Assembly (NCBI RefSeq): GCF_014200405.1
Contig: NZ_JACHBQ010000001.1
Coordinates: 186,001-250,000, forward strand
Length of the DNA: 64,000 bases
Direction: 5' to 3'
Source of the DNA: Cryobacterium roopkundense
GTDB taxonomy: Bacteria > Actinomycetota > Actinomycetes > Actinomycetales > Microbacteriaceae
Position numbers and translations under genes: made by a program. The notes beneath the pieces are model-generated. The model saw only the letters and a program-made list of their open reading frames with translations. It had not been told where the DNA came from and did not search any database. Shown here piece after piece: positions 1 to 7,928 of the stretch; positions within the stretch are counted from its first letter, which is position 1, and each line of letters opens with the position of its first letter.

Positions 1-7
1 GATTTCC

Positions 8-37
8 TTGCCTTTGCCCCCCGAAGAGCCATATTCT
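8..37 (+). promoter_or_regulatory. Candidate promoter of the ABC-exporter leader
   Basis: A TTGCCT (8-13) and a TATTCT (32-37) lie 18 nt apart, ahead of the leader ORF and the exporter operon. This is a match by eye to a sigma-70-type promoter; no other candidate in the first 94 bases looks better. The 5' edge of the window cuts off anything further upstream. Confidence 0.35.
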
Positions 38-94
38 GAAAGGCTGCCTGATCAGGGGGGCATCACAAAAGTTTCACGCGCTCAGGAGGCCGAC

Positions 95-187
95 ATGACC
101 ACGACAGCCCAGTTCACGCTCGCCAGTGTTGGCTCCAGCGTCGGTTTCGGTGTCGGCTCCGCCCCGCGAACCGCTGAGGCGTTCTAG
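95..187 (+). CDS. Candidate 30-aa leader peptide ahead of the ABC exporter
   Basis: An ATG at 95 follows a perfect AGGAGG (84-89) at 5-nt spacing, a stronger ribosome site than most genes here have. The peptide is 30 residues, rich in Ser, Val and Gly (two SVG steps, then GVGS), and stops at TAG 185-187. It has no recognisable domain. Between its stop and the exporter start lie an 8-bp perfect hairpin (261-268 with 275-282) and a GTCGAC stem (287-292 with 298-303). By analogy with BmrB, the leader of the Bacillus subtilis heterodimeric exporter BmrCD, this may be a ribosome-sensing leader. That role is inference; what is seen is the strong ribosome site, the short ORF and the hairpins. Confidence 0.5.
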   Translation: MTTTAQFTLASVGSSVGFGVGSAPRTAEAF

Positions 188-260
188 GCGCACGCACCCG
201 GCGACCACTCGCCTGCGTCACCTGTTCCCATTCCCGGCCGGCATCATCAGCTGCTGCGCC

Positions 261-303
261 GTGGGAAGACCCGCCTTCCCACATCCGTCGACTCCCTGTC
301 GAC
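261..303 (+). promoter_or_regulatory. Tandem hairpins between leader ORF and exporter
   Basis: GTGGGAAG (261-268) and CTTCCCAC (275-282) form a perfect 8-bp stem with a 6-nt loop. Directly after it, GTCGAC (287-292) and GTCGAC (298-303) can form a 6-bp stem around TCCCT. Neither is followed by a T tract, so this is not an ordinary intrinsic terminator. The position suits an attenuator or a structure that sequesters the downstream start region. Confidence 0.4.
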
Positions 304-352
304 CCGTACTCGTTCCATCGGTGACTCGTCGCCGGCACATTCAGGACACACC

Positions 353-2203
353 ATGACCGCACGACCCGCCCATCCTCCCCATCCGCCCATCGAACCCCCG
401 CCCACGCCGCGCACGAGCACCTTTCGTTCGCTCATCCGGCTCTATCCCTACGCCAAGCCCGCTTTGCCGCGCATCGCGCTCGGCATGGTGGCAGCCCTGC
501 TCGCCGGCCTCGTGGCCCTCGCCATTCCGCAGGTGTTGCAGAGGCTCGTCGACGGGCCGCTGGCGAACCGTGACCCGAGCCAGATCTGGCCAGCCGTCTT
601 CATCGTGCTCGGCCTCGGTGTGCTCGAGGCCATCATGATCGCGCTGCGGCGCTGGCTGGTTCTCACGCCCGGCACTCATATTGAGGCGCGGATGCGCAAT
701 GGCCTCTATGCGCGATTGCAGGACCTGCCCGTGACCTTCCACGACCGCTGGCCGAGCGGGCAGTTGCTGTCCCGTGCCGTGAGCGACCTCAACCTGATTC
801 GCCGCTGGGTATCCTTCGGCCTCGTGCTCATCGTGGTCAATTTCCTGACCATCGTGATCGGCGTTGTCATCCTGGTCTCGATGAACTGGATCCTCGGAGT
901 CATCTTCGTGGTCTGTTCGATTCCGCTGTGGATCTACGGGTTCGTCTTTGAGGAGAAGTACTCCGTGATCGCCAGGAGGAGCCAGGACCAGGCCGGCGAC
1001 CTCGCGACGGCCGTCGAGGAATCGGTGCACGGCATCCGTGTGCTCAAGGCCTTCGGGCGTGGCAGCTTTGCGCTCAAGAATTTCTCCTCGCAGGCCGAAA
1101 GCCTGCGCGGAACCGAGATCGCCAAGGCGCGGGCCATTGCGGGTATCTGGCTGTGGCTGCTCCTCGTGCCCGACGTGGCCTTCGCGCTGGGCCTCGTGGC
1201 CGGAGTATGGCTGACCAGCCAGGGCCAGCTCAGCGTCGGCGAGCTTCTGGCGTTCTTCGCCACGGCGACGGTGCTGCGTTTCCCGGTGGAGTCGATCGGC
1301 TTCCTGCTCTCGATGACCTTCGACGCGCGCACGGCCACTGACCGGTTCTTCGACGTGATGGACACACCCAACTCGATCACCGACCCCGACGAGCCGGTAG
1401 CCATCGACCTGCCCCGAGGACGCCTGGCCTTCGAGAACGTGCATTTCCGGTACGCGGACTCGCCCGAGCGCTTTCCCGACCTGCTCGATGGGGTCGACCT
1501 CGTGCTCGAGCCGGGGGAGACGATGGCTCTCGTGGGTCTCACCGGCTCCGGCAAATCTACGTTGACGGCCCTCACCACGCGGCTGTACGACGTGACAGGT
1601 GGCCGGGTGACGCTCGACGGCGTGGACATTCGCGACCTCGGTCGCGAAGACCTGCGCCGCCACCTCGCGATGGCGTTCGAAGACGCCACGCTGTTCTCCG
1701 CCTCCGTGCGCGACAACGTGTTGCTCGGACGCGATGACACCGAGGCGTCAGGGACAGCGGATGCCGCGCTCGACGAGGCGCTGACCATCGCGCAGGCGTC
1801 TTTTGTGCACGACCTGCCCCAGGGCGTCGACACGCTCGTGGGCGAAGAGGGCATGAGCCTGTCGGGCGGACAACGCCAGCGCGTGGCCCTCGCGCGCGCC
1901 GTGGCGGCCAAACCCGCCGTGCTGATCCTGGACGATCCGCTCTCCGCCCTTGATGTGAACACCGAATCGCTCGTGGAGACCGCCTTGCGTGAGGTGCTTG
2001 TGTCGACCACGGCGCTGATCGTGGCGCACCGCCCGTCCACGGTGATGCTCGCCGACCGGGTGGCCCTGCTCGAAGACGGCCGCATCACCGCCGTCGGAAC
2101 GCACTCCGAGCTGCTGCGCACGAGCCCGCACTACACCTTCGTGATCTCCAGCCTGGAAGACGAAGAACGACGAGAGACCACGAGAGCGGAGGAGGCGCTG
2201 TGA
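353..2203 (+). CDS. Heterodimeric ABC exporter, half-transporter with degenerate ATPase site
   Basis: Type IV ABC exporter half (616 aa): an N-terminal six-helix transmembrane domain (about residues 40-330) and a C-terminal nucleotide-binding domain. Walker A is GLTGSGKST with Lys401, the signature LSGGQ begins at residue 503, and Walker B ends in Asp527-Asp528, so Asp replaces the catalytic Glu. That substitution is typical of the degenerate half of heterodimers such as TM287/288 or BmrC. The start has AGGA at 343-346. It overlaps the next gene in GTGA, so the pair is co-translated. The likely role is export of drugs, lipids or peptides across the membrane; the substrate cannot be told from sequence. 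Confidence 0.9.
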   Translation: MTARPAHPPHPPIEPPPTPRTSTFRSLIRLYPYAKPALPRIALGMVAALLAGLVALAIPQVLQRLVDGPLANRDPSQIWPAVFIVLGLGVLEAIMIALRRWLVLTPGTHIEARMRNGLYARLQDLPVTFHDRWPSGQLLSRAVSDLNLIRRWVSFGLVLIVVNFLTIVIGVVILVSMNWILGVIFVVCSIPLWIYGFVFEEKYSVIARRSQDQAGDLATAVEESVHGIRVLKAFGRGSFALKNFSSQAESLRGTEIAKARAIAGIWLWLLLVPDVAFALGLVAGVWLTSQGQLSVGELLAFFATATVLRFPVESIGFLLSMTFDARTATDRFFDVMDTPNSITDPDEPVAIDLPRGRLAFENVHFRYADSPERFPDLLDGVDLVLEPGETMALVGLTGSGKSTLTALTTRLYDVTGGRVTLDGVDIRDLGREDLRRHLAMAFEDATLFSASVRDNVLLGRDDTEASGTADAALDEALTIAQASFVHDLPQGVDTLVGEEGMSLSGGQRQRVALARAVAAKPAVLILDDPLSALDVNTESLVETALREVLVSTTALIVAHRPSTVMLADRVALLEDGRITAVGTHSELLRTSPHYTFVISSLEDEERRETTRAEEAL

Positions 2204-4020
2204 GCGTCACAGGAGGCAGCGTCACAGGAGTGCGTGGCGAGGAGCGCCACGATTTCACCAAGGCTGAAAGCAGGCGTTTGCGCATGCGGTCGCTGCGCCT
2301 GCTCGGATCCCTGCTGCGCCCCGTGCGCGGCCAGGTGATCCTGGCGATGCTCGTTGTTGTCGTATCCACGGCCGCGCAGGTCGCCGGCCCGGCGCTGATC
2401 GCGTACGGAATCGACAAGGGGCTACCGGCCCTGCGAGACGACGATTGGATGCCTCTCGGCCTCACCGGAGTCGTCTATCTCATTACCGGAACGCTCGGCG
2501 CGATCCTGATCGCCTGGTACACCATCCTCTCGGCGCGGGTGAGCCAGAACGTGCTCATCGATCTGCGCAAGCGGGTGTTCCTGCACACGCAGAAACTCAG
2601 CCTCGAATTCCACGAGTCGTACACGTCTGGGCGCATCATTTCCCGACAGACGAGCGACCTCGACGCGATCAGGGAACTGCTCGATTCGGGCATCAACCAG
2701 CTCGTGCAGGGCATGCTTTACATGACGTTCACGGCTGTTGCCCTGTTCCTGCTCGACGGCACGAGCGGCTTGGTGCTGTTCGCGGCGCTGCTGCCGCTCG
2801 CACTGCTCACCCGCTGGTTTCAGGTGCGCTCGCAAACCATGTTCCGGCAGTCGCGCACGGCGTCCGCGAGCCTGATCGTGCACTTCGTCGAGACGATGAC
2901 CGGCATCCGCGCGGTCAAAGCCTTCCGCAAGGAGAAGCGCAACGAGAAGGAGTTTGGGGGACTCGTCGAGGATTATCGCCACGTGAACGCGCGGGTCATC
3001 CAGCTCTTCGGAATCTTCGACCCCGGACTCGTGCTCATCGGAAACGTGACCGTGGCCGCCGTGCTGCTCGTGGGCGGCTTCCGCGTCGTCGACGGGGACC
3101 TGGCGGTCGGTGCGCTGCTCGGCACGCTGCTCTACGCCCGGCGCTTCTTTGACCCGATGGAGGAGATGGCGATGTTCTACAACTCCTACCAGTCGGCCGC
3201 GGCCGCGCTCGAGAAGATCTCCGGCGTGCTCGAGGAACGACCGGGCGTGCCAGATCCCCTTGCGCCCGTGGATCTGCGAGCGGCGTCGGGAAACGTCACC
3301 TTCGACAACGTGAAGTTCGCGTACAAGACCGACCGGGTGATCCTGCCGCACTTCGACCTCGATATCCCGGCCGGGCAGACCATCGCCCTCGTCGGGTCGA
3401 CGGGTGCCGGAAAATCCACGCTCGCCAAGCTGATGAGTCGGTTCTACGACCCGAGCGAGGGGCGTGTGCTGCTCGACGGTGTCGACCTGCGCGACCTGCA
3501 CCCGAAAGACCTGCGCCGGGCGATCGTCATGGTGACCCAGGAGGCCTACCTGTTTAGCGGCTCCGTCGCGGAGAACATCGCGATCGGTAAACCGGATGCG
3601 ACGCTGGCCGAGATCATGACGGCCGCGCGTGCCGTGGGCGCCCACGACTTCATCGAATCCCTGCCGAACGGCTATGACACCGACGTGAACAAGCGCGGTG
3701 GGCGGGTGTCGGCCGGGCAGCGTCAGCTGATCTCGTTCGCGCGGGCATTCCTCGCGAACCCGGCCGTGCTCATCCTGGACGAGGCCACGTCATCGCTCGA
3801 CATCCCGAGCGAGCGCCTCGTGCAGGAGGCGCTGCAGACGCTCCTGAGCGACCGCACCGCCGTGATCATCGCCCACCGCCTGTCGACGGTCTCGATCGCC
3901 GACAGGGTGCTCGTGATGGAGCACGGCATCGTGGTTGAGGACGGCACCCCGAACGATCTCATCGCGGGCACGGGGCGGTTCGCCAGGCTGCACGCGGCCT
4001 GGCGCGAGTCCCTCGTGTAG
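2200..4020 (+). CDS. Heterodimeric ABC exporter, half-transporter with catalytic ATPase site
   Basis: The partner half-transporter (606 aa) starts at GTG in a 4-base GTGA overlap with its neighbour. Transmembrane domain at about residues 45-330; nucleotide-binding domain with Walker A STGAGKST (Lys405) and Walker B LILDE with canonical Glu528. The signature is VSAGQ (from residue 503) instead of LSGGQ. In a heterodimer this altered signature faces the degenerate Walker B of the partner, so both defects fall in the same composite site and the other site stays intact. That complementarity argues for an obligate heterodimer. A multidrug role is only a family-level guess. Confidence 0.9.
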   Translation: MSVTGGSVTGVRGEERHDFTKAESRRLRMRSLRLLGSLLRPVRGQVILAMLVVVVSTAAQVAGPALIAYGIDKGLPALRDDDWMPLGLTGVVYLITGTLGAILIAWYTILSARVSQNVLIDLRKRVFLHTQKLSLEFHESYTSGRIISRQTSDLDAIRELLDSGINQLVQGMLYMTFTAVALFLLDGTSGLVLFAALLPLALLTRWFQVRSQTMFRQSRTASASLIVHFVETMTGIRAVKAFRKEKRNEKEFGGLVEDYRHVNARVIQLFGIFDPGLVLIGNVTVAAVLLVGGFRVVDGDLAVGALLGTLLYARRFFDPMEEMAMFYNSYQSAAAALEKISGVLEERPGVPDPLAPVDLRAASGNVTFDNVKFAYKTDRVILPHFDLDIPAGQTIALVGSTGAGKSTLAKLMSRFYDPSEGRVLLDGVDLRDLHPKDLRRAIVMVTQEAYLFSGSVAENIAIGKPDATLAEIMTAARAVGAHDFIESLPNGYDTDVNKRGGRVSAGQRQLISFARAFLANPAVLILDEATSSLDIPSERLVQEALQTLLSDRTAVIIAHRLSTVSIADRVLVMEHGIVVEDGTPNDLIAGTGRFARLHAAWRESLV

Positions 4021-4049
4021 CCGACGAGGGGCGAGCTAGTTGTACTGAG

Positions 4050-4385
4050 TCATGAGGTTGGTGACACTTGGCTGAGCGGTGTCTGTCCGATTCCAGTGTG
4101 GATGCGTTCAGTGTTGTAGAAGTTCAGCCATGGCGCATGGGCTTCGGCGCGTTCGTGGTTGCTCGTGTATTTAGGTGCGTAGGCCCACTCTGTGGTGAGG
4201 GTGCGATTGAGGCGTTCGACCTTGCCGTTGGTCCAGGGGCAGTGCGGTTTGATGAAGCGTTGCACGGCTCCGATCTTCGCGACGGCGGCTGTGAAGGCGT
4301 TTGATTTTCGGTAGGCGAAGGCATTGTCGGAGATGATGCGTTCGATGTGGGAGATCCCGTTCTCGGCAAAGAACGCCGCCCCGCT
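4050..4385 (-). pseudogene. IS481-family transposase, C-terminal fragment
   Basis: The minus-strand frame reads AAFFAENGISHIERIISDNA and then a run containing PHCPWTNGKVERLNRTL, WAYAPKYTSN and FYNTERIH, ending at TGA 4052-4050. This is the conserved end of the rve (DDE) catalytic domain of IS481 transposases, including the final Glu in NGKVERLNR. Upstream of about 4385 the frame meets stops and the family resemblance ends. It is the 3' part of the transposase whose start lies at 7884. Confidence 0.85.
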
Positions 4386-4484
4386 TGGCAGGCCCGGTGG
4401 CTTGGTCGCTCACGGTGGCTACGCCGCCGATGCCCTGCCACTCGCCCATGAGGCCAGCCTAGTCACGCCCCTGAAGCCTGGGCA

Positions 4485-4501
4485 CTGGAGTCCGACTCCA
4501 G
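4485..4501. other. Short hairpin in the spacer ahead of the DUF222 gene
   Basis: CTGGAGT (4485-4491) and ACTCCAG (4495-4501) form a perfect 7-bp stem with a 3-nt loop. It lies in about 140 bp (4386-4526) that match neither the IS481 transposase nor the DUF222 upstream repeat, so it may mark the edge of the inserted segment. No gene is visible in that spacer. Confidence 0.3.
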
Positions 4502-4526
4502 CACGGCCCTCGTCGTGAGCGAAGGA

Positions 4527-4619
4527 CTTCTCCTCCACAGGGAAGAATCTTTGGGAGTTTTTCACAAAATGGCCCGATCAGGGCTGTTTAGGGCCCGTGA
4601 ATGTCGGTGGTCGCTGGGA
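4527..4619 (+). repeat. Conserved upstream repeat of the DUF222/HNH gene (full copy)
   Basis: This segment just upstream of the HNH start recurs at 53240-53331. The stretch 4568-4614 is identical to 53280-53326 over 47 bp, and the flanking 40 bp are close. It ends 10 nt before the ATG at 4630, so it includes the promoter and leader of the gene. The conservation indicates that the gene and its upstream region spread as one unit. Confidence 0.8.
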
Positions 4620-4629
4620 AAATTAGGTC

Positions 4630-6057
4630 ATGACCACTTCAACGGACCTCCTCGTGGAGAGTACGGCGGCACTCGCCGATACGTACTCTCACTCCTTGGG
4701 TGGTGGTGTGTGCACTGAGGAGGAACCGGACGCAGGGTTGGATGTGCAGCGGATGACGAACGCGGGTTTGCTGGCGAGCATGGCGGCGACTTTCGAGGTG
4801 GTCAGGTTGGCGCAGGCGCTGCTGGTTCGGGAGGCGGGTGAACTCAACGACAGGTTTGAACACGACACCGGCATCGCCGCCCAAACCGGTAACCGAAACG
4901 CCGCCGCGGCCCTGACCGACATCGGTCACATCTCGATGGCGGAGGCCGGGCGGTTGGTGAGGGTCGGGAAGGCGACTCGGCCTCGGATGAGCCTGATCGG
5001 AGAGCACCTGCCGCCGGAGTATTCGGAGGTCGCGAAGGCCGTGAATGCCGGGGCGCTGCCGGTGGATTCGGCCCTGTACATCACCGCGAACCTGGCGCAG
5101 GCCGCCCCACGGGCCACGACCGAAGACCTCGACGCGGCGGAGAAGGAGTTAGTGGAGTTCGCGGTAACCAACCCGGTGGATTCGGTGCGGAAGCTGTCGA
5201 TTCGCTACCGGGATGCCCTCGACGTGGATGGGGTGGAACCCCGTGAAGAGGTACTCGTGTCGCGGCGAGGATTGAAGCGGATGGTGCTGCCCAACGGCAT
5301 GAAACGCTACATTCTCGATGCCGACCCGGTGTCAGCGGCGTACCTGGACACCGCGATCGACGGGATGACCAGCGCAGAACTGCGCAAACCGCGGTTTGAA
5401 GCGAAAGACGACCCGGACGGGTGCGGCGACAACCACGAGATCATCGGCGATGGGCGCACGATGCCGCAACTGAACTTCGATGCCTTCATTGACATCGTGC
5501 GTCACGCCCTCTCCTGCACGGAGGGACTCGGGGCCCTGGATCACACGACGATCATCGTGAGGATGACCCTCGAATCCCTGCAGAGCGGTTTGGGTGAAGC
5601 CCAGTTGGACGGGATCGAACAGCCAATCTCCGCCGGGACGGCCCGAAAGATGGCCGCGGAGGCGTGTCTGATCCCGATGGTCCTCGGCGGGAAGAGCGAG
5701 GTGCTGGACTTCGGCCTCCGAAAACGGCTCTTCACAACGGCGCAAAAGCTCGCCGCCATCGAAAGGGACGGTGGCTGCGCTACAGCGGGGTGTAACAGGC
5801 CGCCGAGCTATGCCGAGGGTCATCACATTCGGTGGTACAAAGCGCATGACGGGCCCACGAATCAAGCCAACTGCGTGATGCTCTGTAGTGCGTGCCACCA
5901 CAGGATCCACCGTGAGGGCTGGGATGTGGTGGTCAGAGACAACGTGGTGTACTTCATCCCATCGGCCAGTGTCGATCCGAGGAGAACTCCGCGACGAGGC
6001 GGGCGACCACCGGTCCCGACACCGAAAGGCCACGACGGCCCCCACTATAAGCGCTAG
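4630..6057 (+). CDS. DUF222 / HNH endonuclease (13E12 repeat family)
   Basis: A 475-residue protein with an N-terminal, mostly helical DUF222 region (about residues 40-330) and a C-terminal HNH nuclease domain (about residues 380-440). The nuclease domain shows the Cys pairs CATAGC and CSAC, the motif GHHIRW and the final HHRIHREGW. This matches the REP13E12 family of Mycobacterium tuberculosis, which occurs as multicopy dispersed genes. The cellular substrate is not known; metal-dependent DNA cleavage is expected from the HNH fold. The gene sits inside the IS481 transposase in the opposite orientation, replacing about 150 codons, and its stop overlaps a CTAG. A second, internally deleted copy lies at 53240. 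Confidence 0.9.
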   Translation: MTTSTDLLVESTAALADTYSHSLGGGVCTEEEPDAGLDVQRMTNAGLLASMAATFEVVRLAQALLVREAGELNDRFEHDTGIAAQTGNRNAAAALTDIGHISMAEAGRLVRVGKATRPRMSLIGEHLPPEYSEVAKAVNAGALPVDSALYITANLAQAAPRATTEDLDAAEKELVEFAVTNPVDSVRKLSIRYRDALDVDGVEPREEVLVSRRGLKRMVLPNGMKRYILDADPVSAAYLDTAIDGMTSAELRKPRFEAKDDPDGCGDNHEIIGDGRTMPQLNFDAFIDIVRHALSCTEGLGALDHTTIIVRMTLESLQSGLGEAQLDGIEQPISAGTARKMAAEACLIPMVLGGKSEVLDFGLRKRLFTTAQKLAAIERDGGCATAGCNRPPSYAEGHHIRWYKAHDGPTNQANCVMLCSACHHRIHREGWDVVVRDNVVYFIPSASVDPRRTPRRGGRPPVPTPKGHDGPHYKR

Positions 6058-6138
6058 GTGTGAGGCCCGCGGCGCCCTCGGACCGGTAGCGTCGCCTCCA
6101 CCGATAGGCGCACTGGCGAGAGATGCCGAGTTCTTTAG
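6058..6138 (-). pseudogene. IS481-family transposase, helix-turn-helix fragment (codons 32 to about 55)
   Basis: The minus strand reads ELGISRQCAYRWRRRYRSEG then AAGL, the DNA-binding helix-turn-helix of IS481 transposases. It continues exactly from the 31-codon piece at 7884-7792 once the IS1380 insertion and one copy of its TTTAG duplication (6134-6138) are removed. On its other side it runs into the 3' end of the HNH gene. Confidence 0.85.
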
Positions 6139-7791
6139 CCTGAATCCACCGGTCGACCTCTGATCGGATCCTGATTTTGTTTCGGCGAGCTTTCGGAGTT
6201 TCGGGCGTGGTTGTGGTCCGGGTCTCGCGGCCCGGGTGTTCCACTGGTGCTCCTGTTGATGTCGGTGTCGGCTGGTTGGTCAGGTGGGGGCGGGTTGTTG
6301 GGGCCGGAAGTTCTTTGTGAACAGGGCCGTCCAGGGTTTCTCCCAAGGCCAGTGTTCGGGCAGGTGCAATGTCACGCGCCGCGCCGAGGTTGAGATTCGT
6401 GCGGGGACGCTGACAAGTTTCCGGCGGATCGTTGCGGTGGTCGATCGGCTGAGACCGTTTCCCGCGATCGTCGCGGCGGCGCGGGTGAGGTTAAACGCCA
6501 TGACGGCCATGACCAGCCAGGCGGCGTTGGCGGTGAATACACCGGAGGGTAGGTGCGCCAGGGCGCTGCTTTTGAGGTCGGAATTCACGAGCTCGATCGC
6601 CGCGTGGGCGCGGTGGGTTTTGTCGGCGGTGACGGTGTCGAGGGTGCTGGTGGTGAAAAAGGCGTGGAATCGGTGGGTGTCGAACAGGGTTGGCTGGTCG
6701 AGGTTTTTCTTGTTCAGTTCCGGGATCCGCCGCACGGCCAAGCGCCCGGTGATGTGCTCGCTCTTCTTGCGCGAGGTGAACGCGGTGAACGGGACCTCGG
6801 CGACTTCGGCGTTACTGATCCATGTTTTGCTGCCTTCGTCATAGATGGCGTTGGTGTATTCAATTGCGGTCCAGGCAGCGCCGGGGATCGTTCCGATCGC
6901 TCGTTTGATGGCGGGGTCCATCCGGGCAGTGACCGAAACGTCGGCGCCGGCTTTGAGGGCTGCGCTGATGGAGGCGTGCCCGTAGAACGCTGAGTCGGCA
7001 CGAAAGAGCACGCGTGCTTTTCCCGCTCCGCGGAGCCGTTTGATCGTGGCGAGGGCGTCACGGATCAGACGGGCCGCGCCGCGCGGTGATCCGCAGGCAC
7101 CGCGCCGGAGTCGCTGGCCGATGATGATCGGCGCCGATACGTCCGTCTTGACTGTCGCGAGGATCGCGTTGAGGCCGCGCACCCCGGAGTACCCGTAGCC
7201 GGAGCCTTCCTTCTGGTGGCCGTGAACTTCGATGATGGTGTCGTCGACGTCGAGGAACATGTAGCCGTCGGTGTCGTGCACGAGCAACGGAGTTTCCGCG
7301 GCCAGGCCCCGCACGAAGCGGGAAGCGACGGCGTCGAGCTGCCGGACGTGACCGAACGTGAACGCGCGCAGAAACGACCCCAACGTTGACGGCGCGTAGC
7401 AGTTGCTGAAGATTTTCCGCATGCCGCCGTGACGAAGAATGGCGAGGTCGTCGATGGAGTCCGCGCCGGCGACCATGCCGCCGACCAGAGACGTGACTTT
7501 CAGACCGGCGTTGGCGCCCTTGTCGGTGGGGACGCTCAGCCACTGATCGGCCAAGGTCGCCAACCCCGCACGGGCGGCTAATTTCATGATCGGGACCAAG
7601 CCCGCCGACGACACGAGATTCGGGTCGGTGAATGATGCAGAAACGGCGCGGTTGGTGTGGGAAACTTGCATCTACGAGATGCTCCTCTGGTTGGTAAATC
7701 TGAACTCTTGACAAGTCCTAATTTACCTGATCAGATGGGCATTCTCGGTTTAACGCGCCGTCAGATCTCGATCCCGATCGGTGGATTCAGG
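6139..7791 (-). mobile_element. IS1380-family insertion sequence, copy A (intact ends)
   Basis: A 1653-bp element bounded by CCTGAATCCACCGGT (6139-6153) and its near-perfect inverse at 7777-7791 (14 of 15). The 5-bp target duplication is TTTAG on both sides (6134-6138 and 7792-7796). It carries one full-length transposase. It splits codon 31 from codon 32 of the IS481 transposase, so it arrived after that element. Confidence 0.9.
6280..7671 (-). CDS. IS1380-family transposase, copy A
   Basis: A full-length DDE transposase of 463 residues, the usual size for IS1380. It starts MQVSHTNRAVSASF; the region around DVDDTIIEVHG supplies the first catalytic Asp, the ADSAFY motif the second, and the C-terminal part includes FTANAAWLVMAVMAFNLTR. 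There is no frameshift or internal stop, so it may still be active. It resembles copy B along its whole length but differs at many positions, so the two are separate arrivals and not a recent duplication. Confidence 0.92.
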   Translation of the reverse strand: MQVSHTNRAVSASFTDPNLVSSAGLVPIMKLAARAGLATLADQWLSVPTDKGANAGLKVTSLVGGMVAGADSIDDLAILRHGGMRKIFSNCYAPSTLGSFLRAFTFGHVRQLDAVASRFVRGLAAETPLLVHDTDGYMFLDVDDTIIEVHGHQKEGSGYGYSGVRGLNAILATVKTDVSAPIIIGQRLRRGACGSPRGAARLIRDALATIKRLRGAGKARVLFRADSAFYGHASISAALKAGADVSVTARMDPAIKRAIGTIPGAAWTAIEYTNAIYDEGSKTWISNAEVAEVPFTAFTSRKKSEHITGRLAVRRIPELNKKNLDQPTLFDTHRFHAFFTTSTLDTVTADKTHRAHAAIELVNSDLKSSALAHLPSGVFTANAAWLVMAVMAFNLTRAAATIAGNGLSRSTTATIRRKLVSVPARISTSARRVTLHLPEHWPWEKPWTALFTKNFRPQQPAPT

Positions 7792-7884
7792 TTTAGCGAC
7801 GTGCGCGGCAGGCCGACCACCGAGCACCCTTTCGACCAAAAGGGCCCTTCCGCGAACGGTCAAACGGGCGTTAACGTGTGACAT
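7792..7884 (-). pseudogene. IS481-family transposase, N-terminal fragment (codons 1-31)
   Basis: The minus strand starts at ATG 7884-7882 behind GGAGG and reads MSHVNARLTVRGRALLVERV, then LGGRPAAHVAK, the conserved N-terminus of IS481 transposases. It ends at the TTTAG duplication of IS1380 copy A and resumes at 6133. The upstream region of the same IS481 lies between this start and copy B (7885-7928) and beyond copy B (9590-9645). Confidence 0.85.
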
Positions 7885-7928
7885 GAGGACCTCCGTTGTG
7901 AAGTGAGACTTTCAACATCTCCACTAAG

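Noticed and set aside
126..356. A 76-codon plus-strand frame ahead of the ABC exporter
   Set aside because: No ribosome site and it overlaps the better-supported leader ORF at 95-187 in another frame.
341..1663. A 440-codon open frame on the minus strand opposite the first ABC half
   Set aside because: It mirrors the ABC gene, is His/Arg/Gln-rich with no family match, and has no ribosome site; high GC leaves opposite frames open.
4171..4449. A 92-codon minus-strand frame in the IS481 remnant
   Set aside because: The transposase motifs are in a different frame; this one only contributes an unrelated leader and then shadows it.
7657..7881. A 74-codon plus-strand frame spanning the end of IS1380 copy A
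   Set aside because: It crosses the insertion junction and lies opposite the IS481 N-terminal fragment, so it cannot predate the insertion and has no family match.
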